This document shows, one piece after another, positions 1 to 11,275 of a stretch of 64,000 nt of DNA. Source of the DNA: Scilla litardierei (Eukaryota; Streptophyta; Magnoliopsida; Asparagales; Asparagaceae); the NCBI GenBank assembly GCA_030789695.1, contig CM061142.1, positions 147,395,266-147,459,265 on the forward strand. The letters are read 5' to 3'. Each line of letters opens with the position of its first letter. Position 1 is the stretch's first letter. A program made the position numbers and the translations under genes. The notes beneath the pieces were generated by a model. The model saw only the letters and a list, made by a program, of their open reading frames with translations, did no database searches and was not told where the DNA came from.

Positions 1-489
1 TGCGCAATGAGAGAATTCTTCAATTCTAGACCTCGTTCGAACACACACACCAATAGCTCCAATAATTTGGTCAGGGGGTGATTACGAATGGTAGGGTAAG
101 CTTTGGGAATCCCTGCATCACTTGGAACATCTTCAACAACTTCATTAGTATTGTTAGTCTCAATAATGGAATCATTGATTTTAACATTACTAAGAGAATC
201 ACACAAAATATCTACACTATCATCAATAACATAAGGAAAATCAAAATCTTCATAAAATGATACGTGTAGTGATTCCTCGATCGTTGAAGAGGTTTTGTTG
301 TATATCCGGTTTGCTTTGCTACGCGTGGAATATCCAACAAAAATTCCTTCATCGGATCTTGGTTCAAATTTATCTAAGTTACTAAAGGTGTTCTTGATAA
401 AACATTTTGAACCAAAATACGAAAATATTTAACTTGTGGTTTCTTGTCATAAAATAACTCAAAACAAGTTTTGTTCATTCGGGGTCTCA
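1..489 (-). pseudogene. copia element G: integrase C-terminal region and linker toward RT
   Basis: The minus strand encodes the typical copia stretch after the integrase core: FWAEAVHTTCYMLNR-type sequence (about 374-545), then an acidic linker ending near the window edge with a DQIIG...GVRTRS-like motif, which in copia polyproteins directly precedes the RT domain. The reading frame shifts several times. RT itself is outside the window. Confidence 0.7.
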
Positions 490-1490
490 CTAGGATCCTA
501 TTGAGCATATAACATGTCGTGTGCACCGCCTCTGCCCAAAATTGTAGTCCAAGATGACTATCATGGAGCATGGTATGGGCACACTCATTAGGGTCCTATT
601 CTTTCTCTCTACAACACCATTTTGTGGTGGTGCACGTGGAAAAAAATTGTGAGTTATCCCGGCATCATCACAAAACTTTGTAAAAAAACTCATTCTCAAA
701 TTCTCCTCCATGATCACTAGGAATAGTGATAATGGTGGATCCTAAGAAATTTTGAATCTTCTTTGTAAATATGGTAAACTCTTCAAAGGCCTCATTCTTA
801 TTAGTTAAAAATGAGACCCAAGTAAATCTAGATAAGTTGTCAACGACAACTAATCCATAATGAGCATTGCCTAAAGAAGCGGTTTTAGTTGGCCCAAACA
901 AATCTAGATGAAGTAATTCTAGGGGCCTCTTAGAAGTTATGTCTTCTTTAAGTTTGAAAGATGATTTACTAAGTTTACCTCTTTGACATGAATCACAAAA
1001 AGTTTTCTTACTAAAAGCAATTTTTGGAAAACCTTTGACAAGATCATGCTTAGCTAGCTTAAATAAGTGCTTAAAATGAACATGACCAAAACGGCGATAC
1101 CATAATAGTTGTTCATTTGTATTAGCAACTAAGCAATGTTCTACGGTTTTAGGCAAGCTCAAATAATAAATATTTTTATGCCTAATACCGATAAATAAAA
1201 CATGTGAATAAGAATCAACAATTTTACACAAACCTTCTCCAAAGTTAACCTTGTAACCTTTGTCACAAAGTTGACTAATGGAGATGAGGTTATGACACAG
1301 ACCACTAACTAAATATACATTAGTAATTAAAGGTTTGGATGAATTACCGACTATACCTACTCCAATGATGGTTCCCTTTTGATTACCTCCAGAAGTGACC
1401 GTTGCACCATCATTGATGCTAATCACTTCGGAGAGCAATGAGGGATCTCCGTCATGTGTTTGGAGCAACCACTGTCGAGTATCCATCTTT
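490..1490 (-). pseudogene. copia element G: protease end, gag-pre-integrase and integrase core
   Basis: The protease active site WILDSGCSKHM is readable at the start (about 1450-1486) but is in a different frame from the rest, so a one-base frameshift lies directly after the catalytic DSG. Downstream follow the gag-pre-integrase segment (LYxL-type), a HHCC zinc site ending in CDSCQRGK (about 1000), and the integrase catalytic Asp residues in LHLDLFGP (about 900) and SDHGGEF (about 690). The Glu-containing PQNGVVERKNRTL segment (about 600) follows in another frame. Together these show copia integrase. At least two frameshifts make it non-functional. Confidence 0.85.
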
Positions 1491-1499
1491 TTCTTTTAG

Positions 1500-2845
1500 A
1501 GCTAATTTGACCTTTATTTCTCTCTTTCTTTCTCTTGGGTACATACATAGTATACCATAAGCTCATAGAACCCAATTTTTGTTGGGTCCAAAGGGATTAG
1601 CCCTTTGGAAGTCAAGTCCAAGTGGACTTCCGCTTCCCAACATAATTACCACTATTAATAATATCATGAAAATAGGAATCAACATACGCATTCCTATCAT
1701 ATAAGCTTGGGTTCTTAGGACCCCAAATTGTGTATGTTTTGGGAGTCCTTTTCCTAGTTGCATGCACAATATATTGATTTCTATGAGGTGTGTGCATCCT
1801 AGGAACATGAGTTCTGGCATAAAATGAGGAGGATGATATTCATTAGACATATATGGGTTGTATGCGTGCTTAGGAACATGCATGTTGTATGAACCATATG
1901 GAGCATGCAGACATGTGGTGGATGTGCATACATGTAAGAATGATGTGCATGAGCATGTGAGTGTATAGGGTCACGTGCATGAGTATTTCTCATGTGTGTT
2001 TTTCACGTGTCCATGGGTGTGAGGCATAAAATGTGTTATGTGTGTCCACTTGTGAAGTAGGAGATTTCCTACATGGATGAAGGTTGGTGTACATGTAAAC
2101 ATGGCCTCTCTTTTGGTTTCCCTCCTTAGCGGGTTTCTTGCCAAAAAGGAGTGAAGGTGAAGTGGTGGCTTCCTTGGTAGGTTTGCTACCCATAGTGTCT
2201 TTGACAGCATTTTTGGATGCATCGGAGGATGGCCTCACAAAGTCTATAGTAACACCACTATAGACGGTGCGAGCATTGGATGCATTCGCTTCTACAAAAC
2301 CAAGACCAACACGATGTGTGGCCAGAAATTGGTTTGCTAGCAAATCGTCCAATTGTCCTGTTCCCTTATTAAATCTCATAATACGGGAGGACATGAGCTC
2401 ATACTTCTCCTTAAGAGAAGCAATATTGGTATCCAATGTGGACACCCGTGCTTTGAGCTCGTGCACTTGGGTTTTAAGAGAATCATTCTCTAAACCCAAT
2501 TGTGTGTTTTATGAAGCTAGATCACTATTATCCTTAGGCTACGTTTGATCTAGTTGAGATTTGAGGGTATTCACCTCATTTCTCAAATTGATATTTTGAG
2601 AACCCAAATTTGCTTTCTCAAGAGATAGTGTATCAACCAGGGTGTCATTGTTGATAATGCATGATATGGATGGTTTGCTAACAGATAACTTCTTTAAACT
2701 AGTAAATCGAAGCATGAGAGATTGATATTTATAAAATAGTTCTTCGTTAGCTATCTGAAGTTCATCCATAGTTAGCTCGGGTTCATCCATGTCGATATCA
2801 CTCTCATCGGAGAGTGGGCCTTCTCGAGCCATGAAACACATGTGG
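1500..2845 (-). pseudogene. copia element G: gag C-terminal extension with coiled coil and His/Met-rich stretch
   Basis: Between the gag zinc knuckle and the protease the minus strand reads an acidic segment (SDESDIDMDEPELT), then about 150 residues of heptad-like Leu/Lys/Glu/Asn sequence (about 2380-2760) predicted to be coiled coil, then a basic region and a stretch very rich in His, Met, Pro and Tyr (about 1800-2050). A coiled-coil extension behind gag is known in SIRE/Maximus elements; the function is unknown. Frame changes and stops occur near 2530, 1990 and 1800. Confidence 0.55.
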
Positions 2846-2997
2846 GCACTTTCACCCTTCTCATCATCGGATCCGCTTGATGAGTCTCAACTTGAGTCAT
2901 CGAATGCACCGACTAGTCCTTTCTTCTTATCTTTCTTATGCTTGTCAGACTTGTGGTACTTCGGGGCCTTCCACTTCTCTTTGTTTCGGAGCATTGG

Positions 2998-3922
2998 GCA
3001 ATCCTTCTTGATGTGCCCTGGCTTATTACACTTAAAACAAAGAGAATAAGTGTTAGTAGTAGAATCAAATTTATTCTTGGAGGGAAATTTACCTTTGCAA
3101 AAAAAAGCGTTGAAACTTCTTCGCCATTTGAGCCATCTCCTCCAAGTCTATCTCATTTTCTGATTCTTCACTATCGAAAGATGAAGAATTAGCTTTGAAT
3201 GCTAAAGATTTCTTCTTTGCCTCCGAAGGGTTCATCATAGCTCGAATCTTCAATCGGTTCTCCCGTCTTACTTCGTAAGACATGAGAGTGCCGATGAGAT
3301 TCACGACTGTGTAAGTCTTCAAATCGTTGACCACCTCAATAGCGATAGCTCTTCTTTCCCATTTGAAGGTCATTCCCATTATGATCTTCCTTACCTTATC
3401 TTGTTGGGAGTAGACTTGCCCAAGAGCTTCCAGTTCATTGGTGATGTCCGTAAAACGTCCGTACATCGTTACTATGCTTTCATTTTCCTGCATGTAAAAC
3501 ATATCAAAATTTTGCACGGCAACATATAGTTTAGAAAGTTTTACCTTGTTCGTTCCCTCATGGGTAACGACAAGATGGTTCCAAATTTGATATGCACTCT
3601 TACATGTGCATATCTTGTTGAACTCATCCGGATCCAACGCACAATGAAGAGCGTTCATTGCCTTTACGTTATTGACTTCGGCAGACTTCTCAGAGGGCGT
3701 CCATTAGTCGAAATCCTCCTCGGTGGGTTCGACGTATTCCTTGTGGAGGATTCTCAAAAGGGAAGCACTCCTTAGGAACGTCTCCATCCGGGATTTCCAA
3801 TAGCCGAAGTTTGTACCATTGAAACGCGAAGGACGCACTGATGATTGACCTTCGAAGACGATTGACGCTCCATCACGGTCGTACGAAGTCGGTGGAGGAA
3901 CGTTGTTATTGTTGGATGCCAT
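2998..3922 (-). pseudogene. copia element G: gag with CCHC zinc knuckle
   Basis: The start is taken at the ATG at 3922 (MASNNNN), 16 bases inside the primer-binding site. The protein has the copia gag signature (FNGTNFGYWKSRMETFL, then IWNHLVVTHEGT and the YGRFTDI region), and a CX2CX4HX4C zinc knuckle (CFKCNKPGHIKKDC) at about 2998-3039. There is an in-frame TAA at about 3704 and a frameshift in an A-run near 3103. Gag forms the virus-like particle and packages element RNA. Not functional in this copy. Confidence 0.85.
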
Positions 3923-3937
3923 AGATATAAACCAGTC

Positions 3938-3948
3938 CTCTGATACCA
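3938..3948 (-). other. primer-binding site of element G (initiator tRNA-Met)
   Basis: Minus-strand TGGTATCAGAG begins two bases inside the LTR end, as expected for the initiator-Met tRNA primer of copia elements. It fixes the inner LTR boundary at 3951. Confidence 0.9.
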
Positions 3949-4631
3949 ATTGTAAGGTTACTGACTATGAGGAAAACACTAAAAGGGGGGTTGAATAGTG
4001 TTTATGCAATTTAAAAAGATAGTTACACCAAATTAAATTCCTAACCAACAATTAATGCAGAATGAAAGTAAACCCCAAAATGAAACAATGCAAACGCACG
4101 GATGTTTCAAGGGTTCGGATTACCCAAGTCACTTTTCGACTTGTTCCCGGTAATCCTACGTCCCTTCCACCCGGATACAACCGGATACTCAAGTTAGAAC
4201 CCTAACTTGAGGTTTCCTTTAAACCTACTTGTAGAAACCCTACAAGTGAAATCAAAATACACTCGATGCCTTGACTCCCACAACTTGGGATCAAGCAAAC
4301 ATTCTCACAACCCAAGAGTAAATCAAATAACGAAAGTTATGAAATATGAAATAAAACAACACTTACAATCACCTATGCCTTGAAGTAGAACTTGAAGGAG
4401 AGTGTGGTGTGTGTTAAATGACTCTATTGGAAGAGAGGAAAGCCCTTTCTCTTGACTGCACAAAATGCCTAGAAGATTTCTCTTTGGTTCTAGGTTGGAG
4501 AGCAAGAGATGAAAGATATGAATTCTAGGGCTTTAGGATTTGAGAGCTTTGATCTTGGAAGAATGAAAGCTTGAATGTTTGAGAGAGTTGCTAACAAAAT
4601 GAGTAACCTCTCAATGGAACAATAGAGGCTG

Positions 4632-4640
4632 CCTTTATAG
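4632..4640 (-). promoter_or_regulatory. candidate TATA box of LTR promoter, element G
   Basis: Minus-strand CTATAAAGG lies about 85 bases downstream (in element sense) of the palindrome array, the expected place for the U3/R promoter. Confidence 0.55.
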
Positions 4641-4725
4641 TTTTCTCAAACCCTTCAAACAGAATCCCCAAAAGCCCCTATGAAATCTGTAAAGAAACGC
4701 TCAACGGATAGAATCTACGCACGCG

Positions 4726-5373
4726 ACAGTCGACTGTTGAACAACACACAGTCGACTGCTACACTTTGTCAGAGGGTAGGTGAGAATTCAAACAGTAACT
4801 TACCACATGGACAGTCGACTGATTAGGAGTAGACAGCCGACTGTTAAACCAACAGGCGACTGTAAATCCTTCTACAGGTGACTGGTCGTAATCTGGATAA
4901 GTTGAGAAAGTCTCAGAAAAGTCTGGGAATACAGGACATGCGACTGTTGAAGAGAAGAAAGTCGACTGTAAATCAAACTGGCGACTGCAATTCCTTCTAC
5001 AGGCAACTGTCACAAACCCTGACATTTTCCAGAGAGTAAAGTCTGTAGAGAGGCTCAAAGGTAGACGACTGTTGAAGCATTGACAGCCGACTGTGCCATT
5101 GGACAGTCCACTGTAAATAAAACGTCAGTCGACTGGCCTGATCAAACTAATAATAATCTTGGGCTGAAGGTAGACAAGCGACTGACTTACAAATCACAGT
5201 CGACTGTCACTTGGACAGGCTCCTGTGAAATGTATGCAGTCGCCTGATACAGTTAAAACTCAGAAAGCCCAAAAATCAACTGATTAAGTATGTACATAAC
5301 AGGCGACTGTAGAACAAAACACAGTCGACTGTTTTAAGACATGCGACTGTAAATCGTTCAGCAGTCGACTGTT
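4726..5373 (-). repeat. array of about 22 ACAGTCGACTGT-type palindromes (element G LTR)
   Basis: The palindrome CAGTCGACTG recurs exactly at about 4726, 4752, 4813, 5127, 5196, 5321 and 5362 and, with one or two changes (CAGGCGACTG, CAGCCGACTG, ATGCGACTG, AAGTCGACTG), at about fifteen other places. Spacing is irregular, about 15-60 bases. The intervening sequence is not conserved, so this is not an ordinary tandem satellite. Confidence 0.85.
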
Positions 5374-5477
5374 GAAATCATGACATGCACATTCTTGATA
5401 GAAATGAATTGGAGTCTAAGAAAAGTTGATCTAATGATTTTCTAAGACTGAAATGAAGATGTGTGTGCGCTCCAACA

Positions 5478-5696
5478 AACTTCTTAGCTACATACTAGAA
5501 GAGAAAAAGAAGATTGCATTTGTAGAACTCTCTCTTCTATCCAACGTATGAGCTTGAAGTCTTCTATGAGCTTCAATCACCATCTTTGATCATCCAATCC
5601 ACTTCTTTTGCTTTCACTGATGTTTGAGTGTCATCCATTGCTAATTGATCTTCATTATATGCTTAGACAATGGATTAACTGCAAATAGGAGATTAT
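5478..5696. other. no gene seen; LTR-like or flanking sequence
   Basis: Short CT/AT-mixed sequence between the proposed LTR edge of element G and the LINE remnant. It could be the outer part of the G LTR. No coding signature. Confidence 0.4.
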
Positions 5697-7738
5697 TCAC
5701 AAATATTTATGTTTGCTCATCATTAACACAAAGTAGGGAGAAGTCCAATACTCAACAAAATTTATTTTGGAGAAGTTTCGATGTTTTGTATCCCCATCAG
5801 CGAGACGTCCACATATTTCACATGTCTGCTCGTCATTGGTGTCTCTTCTATCGCATATTTGGGAGTGCCCCAGGAAATTATTTGGGAGTGCCTCGCATGC
5901 ATGGAAGAGTGTCCAAGAGCACTTACCGAGGTATTGTGGAAAAGATTAGTTTGAAACTTCCTGGTTGGAAATCGAAATTATTAAGCCTGGCTGGGAGAGC
6001 AACATTAATCAACTCTGTTACATCTGACATTCATACTTATTCTATGCTTACTTCTCGTTTTTTCGCAACATACCATTTATGAAATTGACAAGCTTAATAG
6101 AGCCTTTCACTGGTGTGGTGTTGAGGGTCAGATGAAGCTACACCTGGTAAGCTGGAAGGAGGTATGTAAGTCTAAGAAACTCAGTGGTCTTGGGATTCGG
6201 TGCATGGCTTGGCATAATGATGTTCTATTGCAAAGGTTGGCCTGTAAATTTTTGATGGAGCCTACTTCTCTTTGGGACCAACTCTTGAAACCCAAATATA
6301 GGGTCCTGAGGATATTATCTCATATGTTTCTTTATGGACAAGATGCCACCTTCTTGGTCATACTCTTGGAAGAGTTTGGTTCATGGGATGCAAAGTTTGA
6401 AGGAAGGCATGGTGAAGCGGATTGGAGATGGCATTACCACTAAATTCTAGAGCGATACCTGGCTGTGGAAGTCACTTGCAACCTTGTTCTTCCCTGCTGG
6501 TGGGTTAGATGCTAATCAGGCACTCGTTCATGAATTTATCCCAAACGGCACTTGGAATGTGACTAAACTTCTTATGCATGTCCCAAATACTGTGGCTCAA
6601 CAGATTATGTCGAATCCACTACCTTCAGTCACAACGATGAGTGACAGATACATATGGTGCCTCACTACGAATGGACTGTTTACTTCTCAATCTTCATATC
6701 GACAGTTATTAGAGAACCATGATCTATTCCTGGATAACCACCATGGTTGGATCTGGAAGCTGCCACTTCCTTCCCGATGACTTTACTTCCTTTGGTTAGT
6801 CATGATGGATCACATTGTTACCAATTCATTGCGGTTTAGCTAGGGGATGGCATATTCGGATAGATGCTCTCTTTGTGGTGTTGAAGCAGAGACCACTACA
6901 CATGTACTACGAGATTGCTATGAGACCAGAAATATTTGGAATGAATTCTTCCCTCATTCAGCTTTTGGTGAATTCTATGATCTCCCCTTATCTGAGTGGC
7001 TAAAGAAGTTCTTGACTGCTTCGTTTCACCCACTCACCCAATCCATCCTTTTAGCGACTTGTCTGTGGAAAATTTGGGGTGCCAGGTGTCGAAGAATTTT
7101 TTTCAGACACATGGGAAGGTACAGTGGAGAACATCTATATTCGACACATTACCTTCATGGCAGCTAAGGTGGCACAATTCTACAGTCCAGCTAAAGCTAC
7201 ATGTCCAGATCCATTGGTGGTTAAGTGATGTCCACCTGATTGTGGAGTGGTGACACTCAATGTTGATGGCGCAAGCAAAGGGAATCCAGGGATATAAGGG
7301 GCTGGTGGAATTTTTTGCCATGACACGGGCGGATGGCTCCAGGGGTTTTCAGCATATGTTTGCCATGGTACAAACCTTAATGCGAAAATTCAAGCTCTTC
7401 AGCTTGGGTTAGATCTTGCTTGGCATCAGGGCTACTCTAATATTATTTGTGAATCAGACTCCCGAGTCGCCCTCTTGCTACTCAAATCGACGGATGTATC
7501 CTCTCATCCATTGTTGAGTTTGATTCTTGATATTCGGGAGCTCAAGGTACGTTTCTGCACTTGTGCCTTGCGACACGTTCTTCGCAAAGCTAACTTCTGT
7601 GCAAATGGACTAGCCAATCTGGGTTGTCAACTGGGGGAGAAATTCTTGATATGGGTAAGACCAACTATTTCTTTAACCCAATTGCTCCTGCATGATGCGA
7701 GAGGAGTGGGATGTTTGAGAGGTTCGACCTTCTGATGG
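5697..7738 (+). pseudogene. LINE (L1-type) ORF2 3' remnant: RT C-terminus, zf-RVT zinc domain, RNase H
   Basis: Successive fragments match plant L1-type ORF2 order: the NYLGVPRMHGRVS and GWKSKLLSLAGRATLI motifs after the RT core (5880-6020); LVSWKEVC...GLGIR (6140-6200); the zf-RVT region with FTSQSSYR and WIWKLPLPS (6670-6780) and CSLCGVEAETTTHVLRDC (6860-6920); and an RNase H tail with NVDGASKGNPG (7260), ALQLGLDLAW and ESDS (7400-7460). Frameshifts and stops occur throughout, for example near 6080, 6443, 6780 and 7295. The 5' part (endonuclease, RT palm) is missing, as is usual for 5'-truncated LINEs. An A-rich tail (AATAAAAAAATACGAAAAG) follows at about 7760. Confidence 0.85.
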
Positions 7739-7782
7739 TGATGTAATTTTAATTCCAATGAATAAAAAAATACGAAAAGATT
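7739..7782 (+). other. LINE 3' end and A-rich tail
   Basis: Short 3' UTR followed by AATAAAAAAATACGAAAAG. This is consistent with the end of the LINE copy directly before an LTR-like TGTTGACCCC start. Confidence 0.55.
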
Positions 7783-8250
7783 TTGTTGACCCCTCGACTC
7801 TTGTCTTCTCCCCTGACACGCCTTTCAATGAAGATTTGCACTCAAAGCCCTCAACTACGCCTTCAGGATTCGAGGATTTAAGCCGAGAATCAAAGAAAAT
7901 GAAAATAAAATGAGAAAGCTAAAGAGAATGAACATCTCAGAAAATGAGGGATTTCAATGAAATTTCCCAAAATGAGTTTCTTATCACAATACATCACCAT
8001 TTATACAACTTTTTTTGTTACAGCAACCCTCTAACGACCTCACTCTGTTCGTTACAACGATAATCGGTTGAGCTCAGAGTAAGCTTGCGCACTGTCAGAA
8101 TTTCCTCACACCGCTATTCGAATCGATTGAAGGCTGAGTAGCTTGGCGTTCAGTCGGTTATGAAATCCCAACCGTCAAGGGCCCACACTTAAACTGATTT
8201 GGACAGCGGATGTTGCATGACTTAAATTGATCAGCGGCTACGACTCAATC
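7783..8250 (-). repeat. partial LTR of a decayed Ty3/gypsy element
   Basis: The plus strand begins TGTTGACCCC (minus-strand end GGGGTCAACA). A minus-strand TTGTATAAATGG lies at about 8005-8016 in a position fitting an LTR promoter. The segment sits directly downstream, in element sense, of the gypsy integrase fragment, so it is probably its 3' LTR. The other edge is not defined and no partner LTR is seen. Confidence 0.45.
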
Positions 8251-9028
8251 AACCAGATGAACTGGTCTCGGGTTCCTGCTGCTTTGTAGCAGATATCCTG
8301 ACACTCAGTTGCTGAGGATAACGGCTCTTAACAACAGAGGTGCGGCAGCTCCTCCTCTCCCTGGCAGTGATCAACACCAGCTTCTCAGCCATCAACAATA
8401 CCTTCCCTATTTGCTTAGCCGTATATGGATGCTTCATGGATAAAGAAAATGAGCATACTCAGAAAGACAGTCAACTACCACAAAAATCACACTTGCTTCA
8501 CCACAAGGAAGCAATCATGAAATCAAATCCATGGATAGATCCTCCCATATTAGTTCAGATAGCAATAGCCAATGGGAAGCTACATTCTCTCTGCTTTGTT
8601 TCTTTGACATGTATCACATTCCCCCACAAACCATTGTACCATTGACTTCATACCCTCCCAATGAAAAGATCTCTTCATGCAAAGTTCTGATGGTAACCCA
8701 AAACCCCCCAAGTGGTGAGCTACGATGTTCTTTCAAGAGGCTGGCGACGATCTCATTATTATTTGGACTAATTAGAATCCTCCCCTTGTGGAAGTATAAA
8801 CCACCCATTTTTTGGGTATCTATTTTCTCCTACCTCCCTTTCTTGCATCTTCTTGCCAATATTCTTATTGTATGGGTCTTGTGTGACCATCTCTTTGATT
8901 CCAGCTACCCAGTCACACTGTACTTTACACAAGGGACAAAGAGAAATAAATATCCTTTTTGTATGGTTCCAGTATTATCAATTTCCCTTGATAGTCCATC
9001 AGCCACCTTATTCTTTTTCCCAAGTTTT
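8246..9028 (-). pseudogene. Ty3/gypsy pol fragment: RNase H end to integrase (decayed)
   Basis: In element order the minus strand shows KVADGLSRE, the standard end of gypsy RNase H (about 8985-9015), then GRILISPN...LLKEHRSSPLGG (about 8690-8790), the integrase zinc-domain lead-in typical of chromovirus-like gypsy elements, and LKHPYTAKQI-like sequence (about 8410-8437) from the integrase core. The segments are separated by deletions, stops and frame changes, and the catalytic triad is not intact. It is cut at 9028/9029 where an LTR-like TGTAACCCTC begins. Confidence 0.7.
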
Positions 9029-9540
9029 GTAACCCTCTATTTTTATGTATAATGTATTATACTATGTATTTTTGGTCGTATTTGAGTCATATAGTATACA
9101 CATATTTTACTGGATTTTTGGGATTTTTCCATGATTTTTGTGATTAAACAAATAAACCCCATTTTTATACATTTTAAATGAAAATTATTTTTATATATTT
9201 TAAATAAAATTGTATTTTTATACATTTTAAATAAACATAAAAATGTTTTTACATATTTTTATACATTTTAAAATAAAAATATAAACCTAATTTTCCGAGG
9301 ATGGCACATGGCCATCACTAATCTAACTTAATGATGAGTCATCCAAGAAAAGAAAATAAGGAAAAAAGAAAGCTGGCTACTCTCTCCATCTCTCCATCTC
9401 CTCTCTCTTGGCCGGCCACCCTCTTCCCTCTCTTCCTCTTCCTTAGCCAAACACACCACCACCACCTTTTCTCTCCCTTTTGGTGTAACACCTAGCTAGA
9501 AGGAGGAGAAGAGATAGAAGAAGGAGCTCACTCTCTCCCG
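9029..9540. repeat. AT-rich imperfect repeats and CT-rich leader, probable LTR fragment
   Basis: Starts TGTAACCCTC. It contains several imperfect copies of a TTTTTATACATTTTAAAT-like unit (9160-9285), then a C/T-rich stretch with GGCCGGCCACC and ACACCACCACC (9380-9480), which resembles the transcribed 5' leader of many plant gypsy LTRs. No coding sequence. A second boundary or target duplication was not found. Confidence 0.4.
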
Positions 9541-9870
9541 CTGTACATATTGCATAAGGTAGGAAATTCACAACTTGGACGTTTGAATACCATCTTTAAA
9601 ATTTTTTTATCACCATGTTTAGGATGTTAGACTATGTTGTCTACTACCAAGTTGCCATGTTGATGTTAGACTTATAGCATGTTGCCATGTTGATGTTAGA
9701 CTTGTAGCATGTTGTAATCCATGCAATGTTTAGAATGTTCAATTTATGTCATGTTTCATGTCATGTTCTAATCCATGCCATATTTAGGATGTTTGGTTTA
9801 TGTGTAAGTTTCTTGCCAAGACCATGTTCATTTATGTGTGTGTTTCATGCCAAGACCATGTTCCTTTTGT
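9541..9870. other. no gene seen; low-complexity sequence with a 30-bp tandem duplication
   Basis: T/G-rich sequence with many CATGTT words. A 30-base unit beginning GTTGCCATGTTGATG occurs twice in tandem at 9651-9680 and 9681-9710. It may be the outer part of the F LTR or older debris. Confidence 0.5.
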
Positions 9871-9955
9871 TGTTTTTGTGATTCAAATCTCGTAGAGCAG
9901 TTTTTCCAGGTGACTCGGTCGAGTAGGAGGCTACTCGGTCGAGCAGCACGCTCCT
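9871..9955 (+). repeat. left fragment of copia element F LTR, interrupted by element A
   Basis: Contains TACTCGGTCGAGTA-like palindromes (9910-9945), also found right of element A (30900-31130). It ends with CTCCT (9951-9955), which is repeated at 30849-30853 as the target duplication of A. The true LTR start to the left is not certain; 9871 (TGTTTTTGTG) is one candidate. Confidence 0.6.
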
Positions 9956-10876
9956 TGACCGGCGCCCCGTTTACGGTATGGGCGCGGTGTCGTTTTACCG
10001 CAAGTGCACGGTTAGTGTAGGGTGCGGGTTTATCGAACTCAGTGAGGCGAGGTTGTGCTTGAGTCAGGTAGGACCTAAATCACCCCGGGGGGCGAGCTAG
10101 CCCGAATCGGTAAATGGTTGTCACGGAAAGAAATGAAGGGTATGAACAACAAGAAAGTAAACCCTGGACTTTGGTTTCCACTCCGACGAGAGACTCTCAC
10201 CGATACGGCCTGCGGGTATGGATAGCGATCGGAATTAGGGTCTAATGGTGAGACGTTGCCTCTGAAAGTGGTACCGGCATCCCATGGGCCCGATATTCCG
10301 GTCGGTGCCCAGGATGATACACCGGACTTCCCGGATTCGATCAGTGGGCACTCCCGTGTCCATTAACACTGATCGATCCCGGGAGCACTAAGCCCGCAAC
10401 GATAACTCCCAACGTCTCATCCTGCCGCTCCCGCGTGCTAGGATTCGACGTCTACGCTATGGGTGTGAGCTATGGCTAGGGAGTCAACCGCCAAGTTTAT
10501 TCCCCCTTGGCCCAACGGTCAAAGGCGGTCTTTTTCCCGCCGATGACAATGAAACACCCCGCGTAACCATTAGATTCCTAATCCCTATCGATTTCCTAAC
10601 CCTATGGACGCATCGGGAAGAGCCCCCGAAGGGGTTTCCACCAAAATCCCAGATTTGGGAACTACTCACAAAAATCCATGAAAAAGCGATCTAAATAAAA
10701 ATTAACCGTTGGAATCATAATCGGACGATTATAATGCGGAAGTAATAGAGTAGTTAAGACAATACTAAAATTTGAGGAAGATCAGAAAACTTACAAAAGA
10801 ACAGTAATTACAGCCGTCACAAAGTGAGAAAACAGTAAAAAACTTGCAGCTCCCTGTTTCTGGAACCCTAGGGGTT

Positions 10877-10886
10877 CTATTTATAG
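10877..10886 (-). promoter_or_regulatory. TATA box in element A LTR (copy also at 30214-30223)
   Basis: Minus-strand CTATAAATAG directly follows the palindrome array in element sense and precedes the conserved GAACCCCTAGGG segment. Same position in the A right LTR, and in the B, C and E LTRs. Confidence 0.65.
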
Positions 10887-10897
10887 ACTCTCGCATC

Positions 10898-11275
10898 AAC
10901 CGATCGGTTGACAAGTCAACGATCGATTGATCCGTTACAAAATAATAACAGAAAACGGCGAGCTTTCACCCGATCATATGAACCGGTCGGGTGAGTTCTT
11001 GAGTGACCGGTTGGATCTTGGAGCCGTCGGGTGAAGCGATCGGTTTGGCGCCCGTGTCTTCAGCTCCTCATCTTCAGCTACAGATGAACCGATCGGGTGA
11101 GAGTCACCCGATCGGTTGGCATTTTGCTTGAAAAAACAGAGAACATGCCCCCGCTGAACCGGTCCGTGAACCGGTCGGGTGACTTCCATATGGGCTCCGG
11201 CTGAGACCGGGTGGTGCACGCGTGCATCACCTGATCGGTTGGAGATGACCAACCGACTGGGTGAGGGGCTGAAAG
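10898..11275 (-). repeat. palindrome array (CCGATCGG type) in element A LTR
   Basis: Repeated AACCGATCGGTT and CACCCGATCGGGTG words and near-variants (ACCGGTCGGGTG, GAACCGGTC), often as close pairs such as GATCGGGTGAGAGTCACCCGATCGG at 11093-11117. Irregular spacing of 10-60 bases. The same array is present in the right LTR at 30234-30605. Confidence 0.85.

Larger units (their letters stand above)
1..5477 (-). mobile_element. Ty1/copia LTR retrotransposon G (SIRE/Maximus-like), truncated by window edge
   Basis: Read on the minus strand the order is 5' LTR (3951-5477), Met-tRNA primer site, gag with zinc knuckle, a long coiled-coil and His/Met-rich extension, protease, integrase and the integrase-RT linker. 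The reverse transcriptase and 3' LTR lie beyond position 1. The protease-integrase-before-RT order is diagnostic of copia. The long gag extension with coiled coil recalls the SIRE/Maximus lineage (inference). The coding part carries an in-frame stop in gag and several frameshifts, so this copy is dead. The outer LTR edge at 5477 is a best guess (ends TCCAACA); no target duplication could be identified. Confidence 0.85.
3951..5477 (-). repeat. 5' LTR of copia element G
   Basis: The inner edge (plus-strand TGTAAGG...) abuts the Met-tRNA primer site. The outer edge is placed at ...TCCAACA (minus-strand start TGTTGGAGCG), giving about 1.5 kb. Similar low-complexity sequence continues to about 5690, so the outer edge is uncertain. 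The LTR holds a TATA box and a palindrome array. The partner LTR is outside the window. Confidence 0.65.

Noticed and set aside
9029..9540. MITE or other small DNA transposon
   Set aside because: AT-rich and partly self-complementary, but I could not find terminal inverted repeats with a target duplication; an LTR fragment fits better.
10898..11275. CRISPR-like or satellite array
   Set aside because: Only 8-14-base palindromes recur, spacing is irregular, there are no constant-length spacers, and the setting is a plant LTR.
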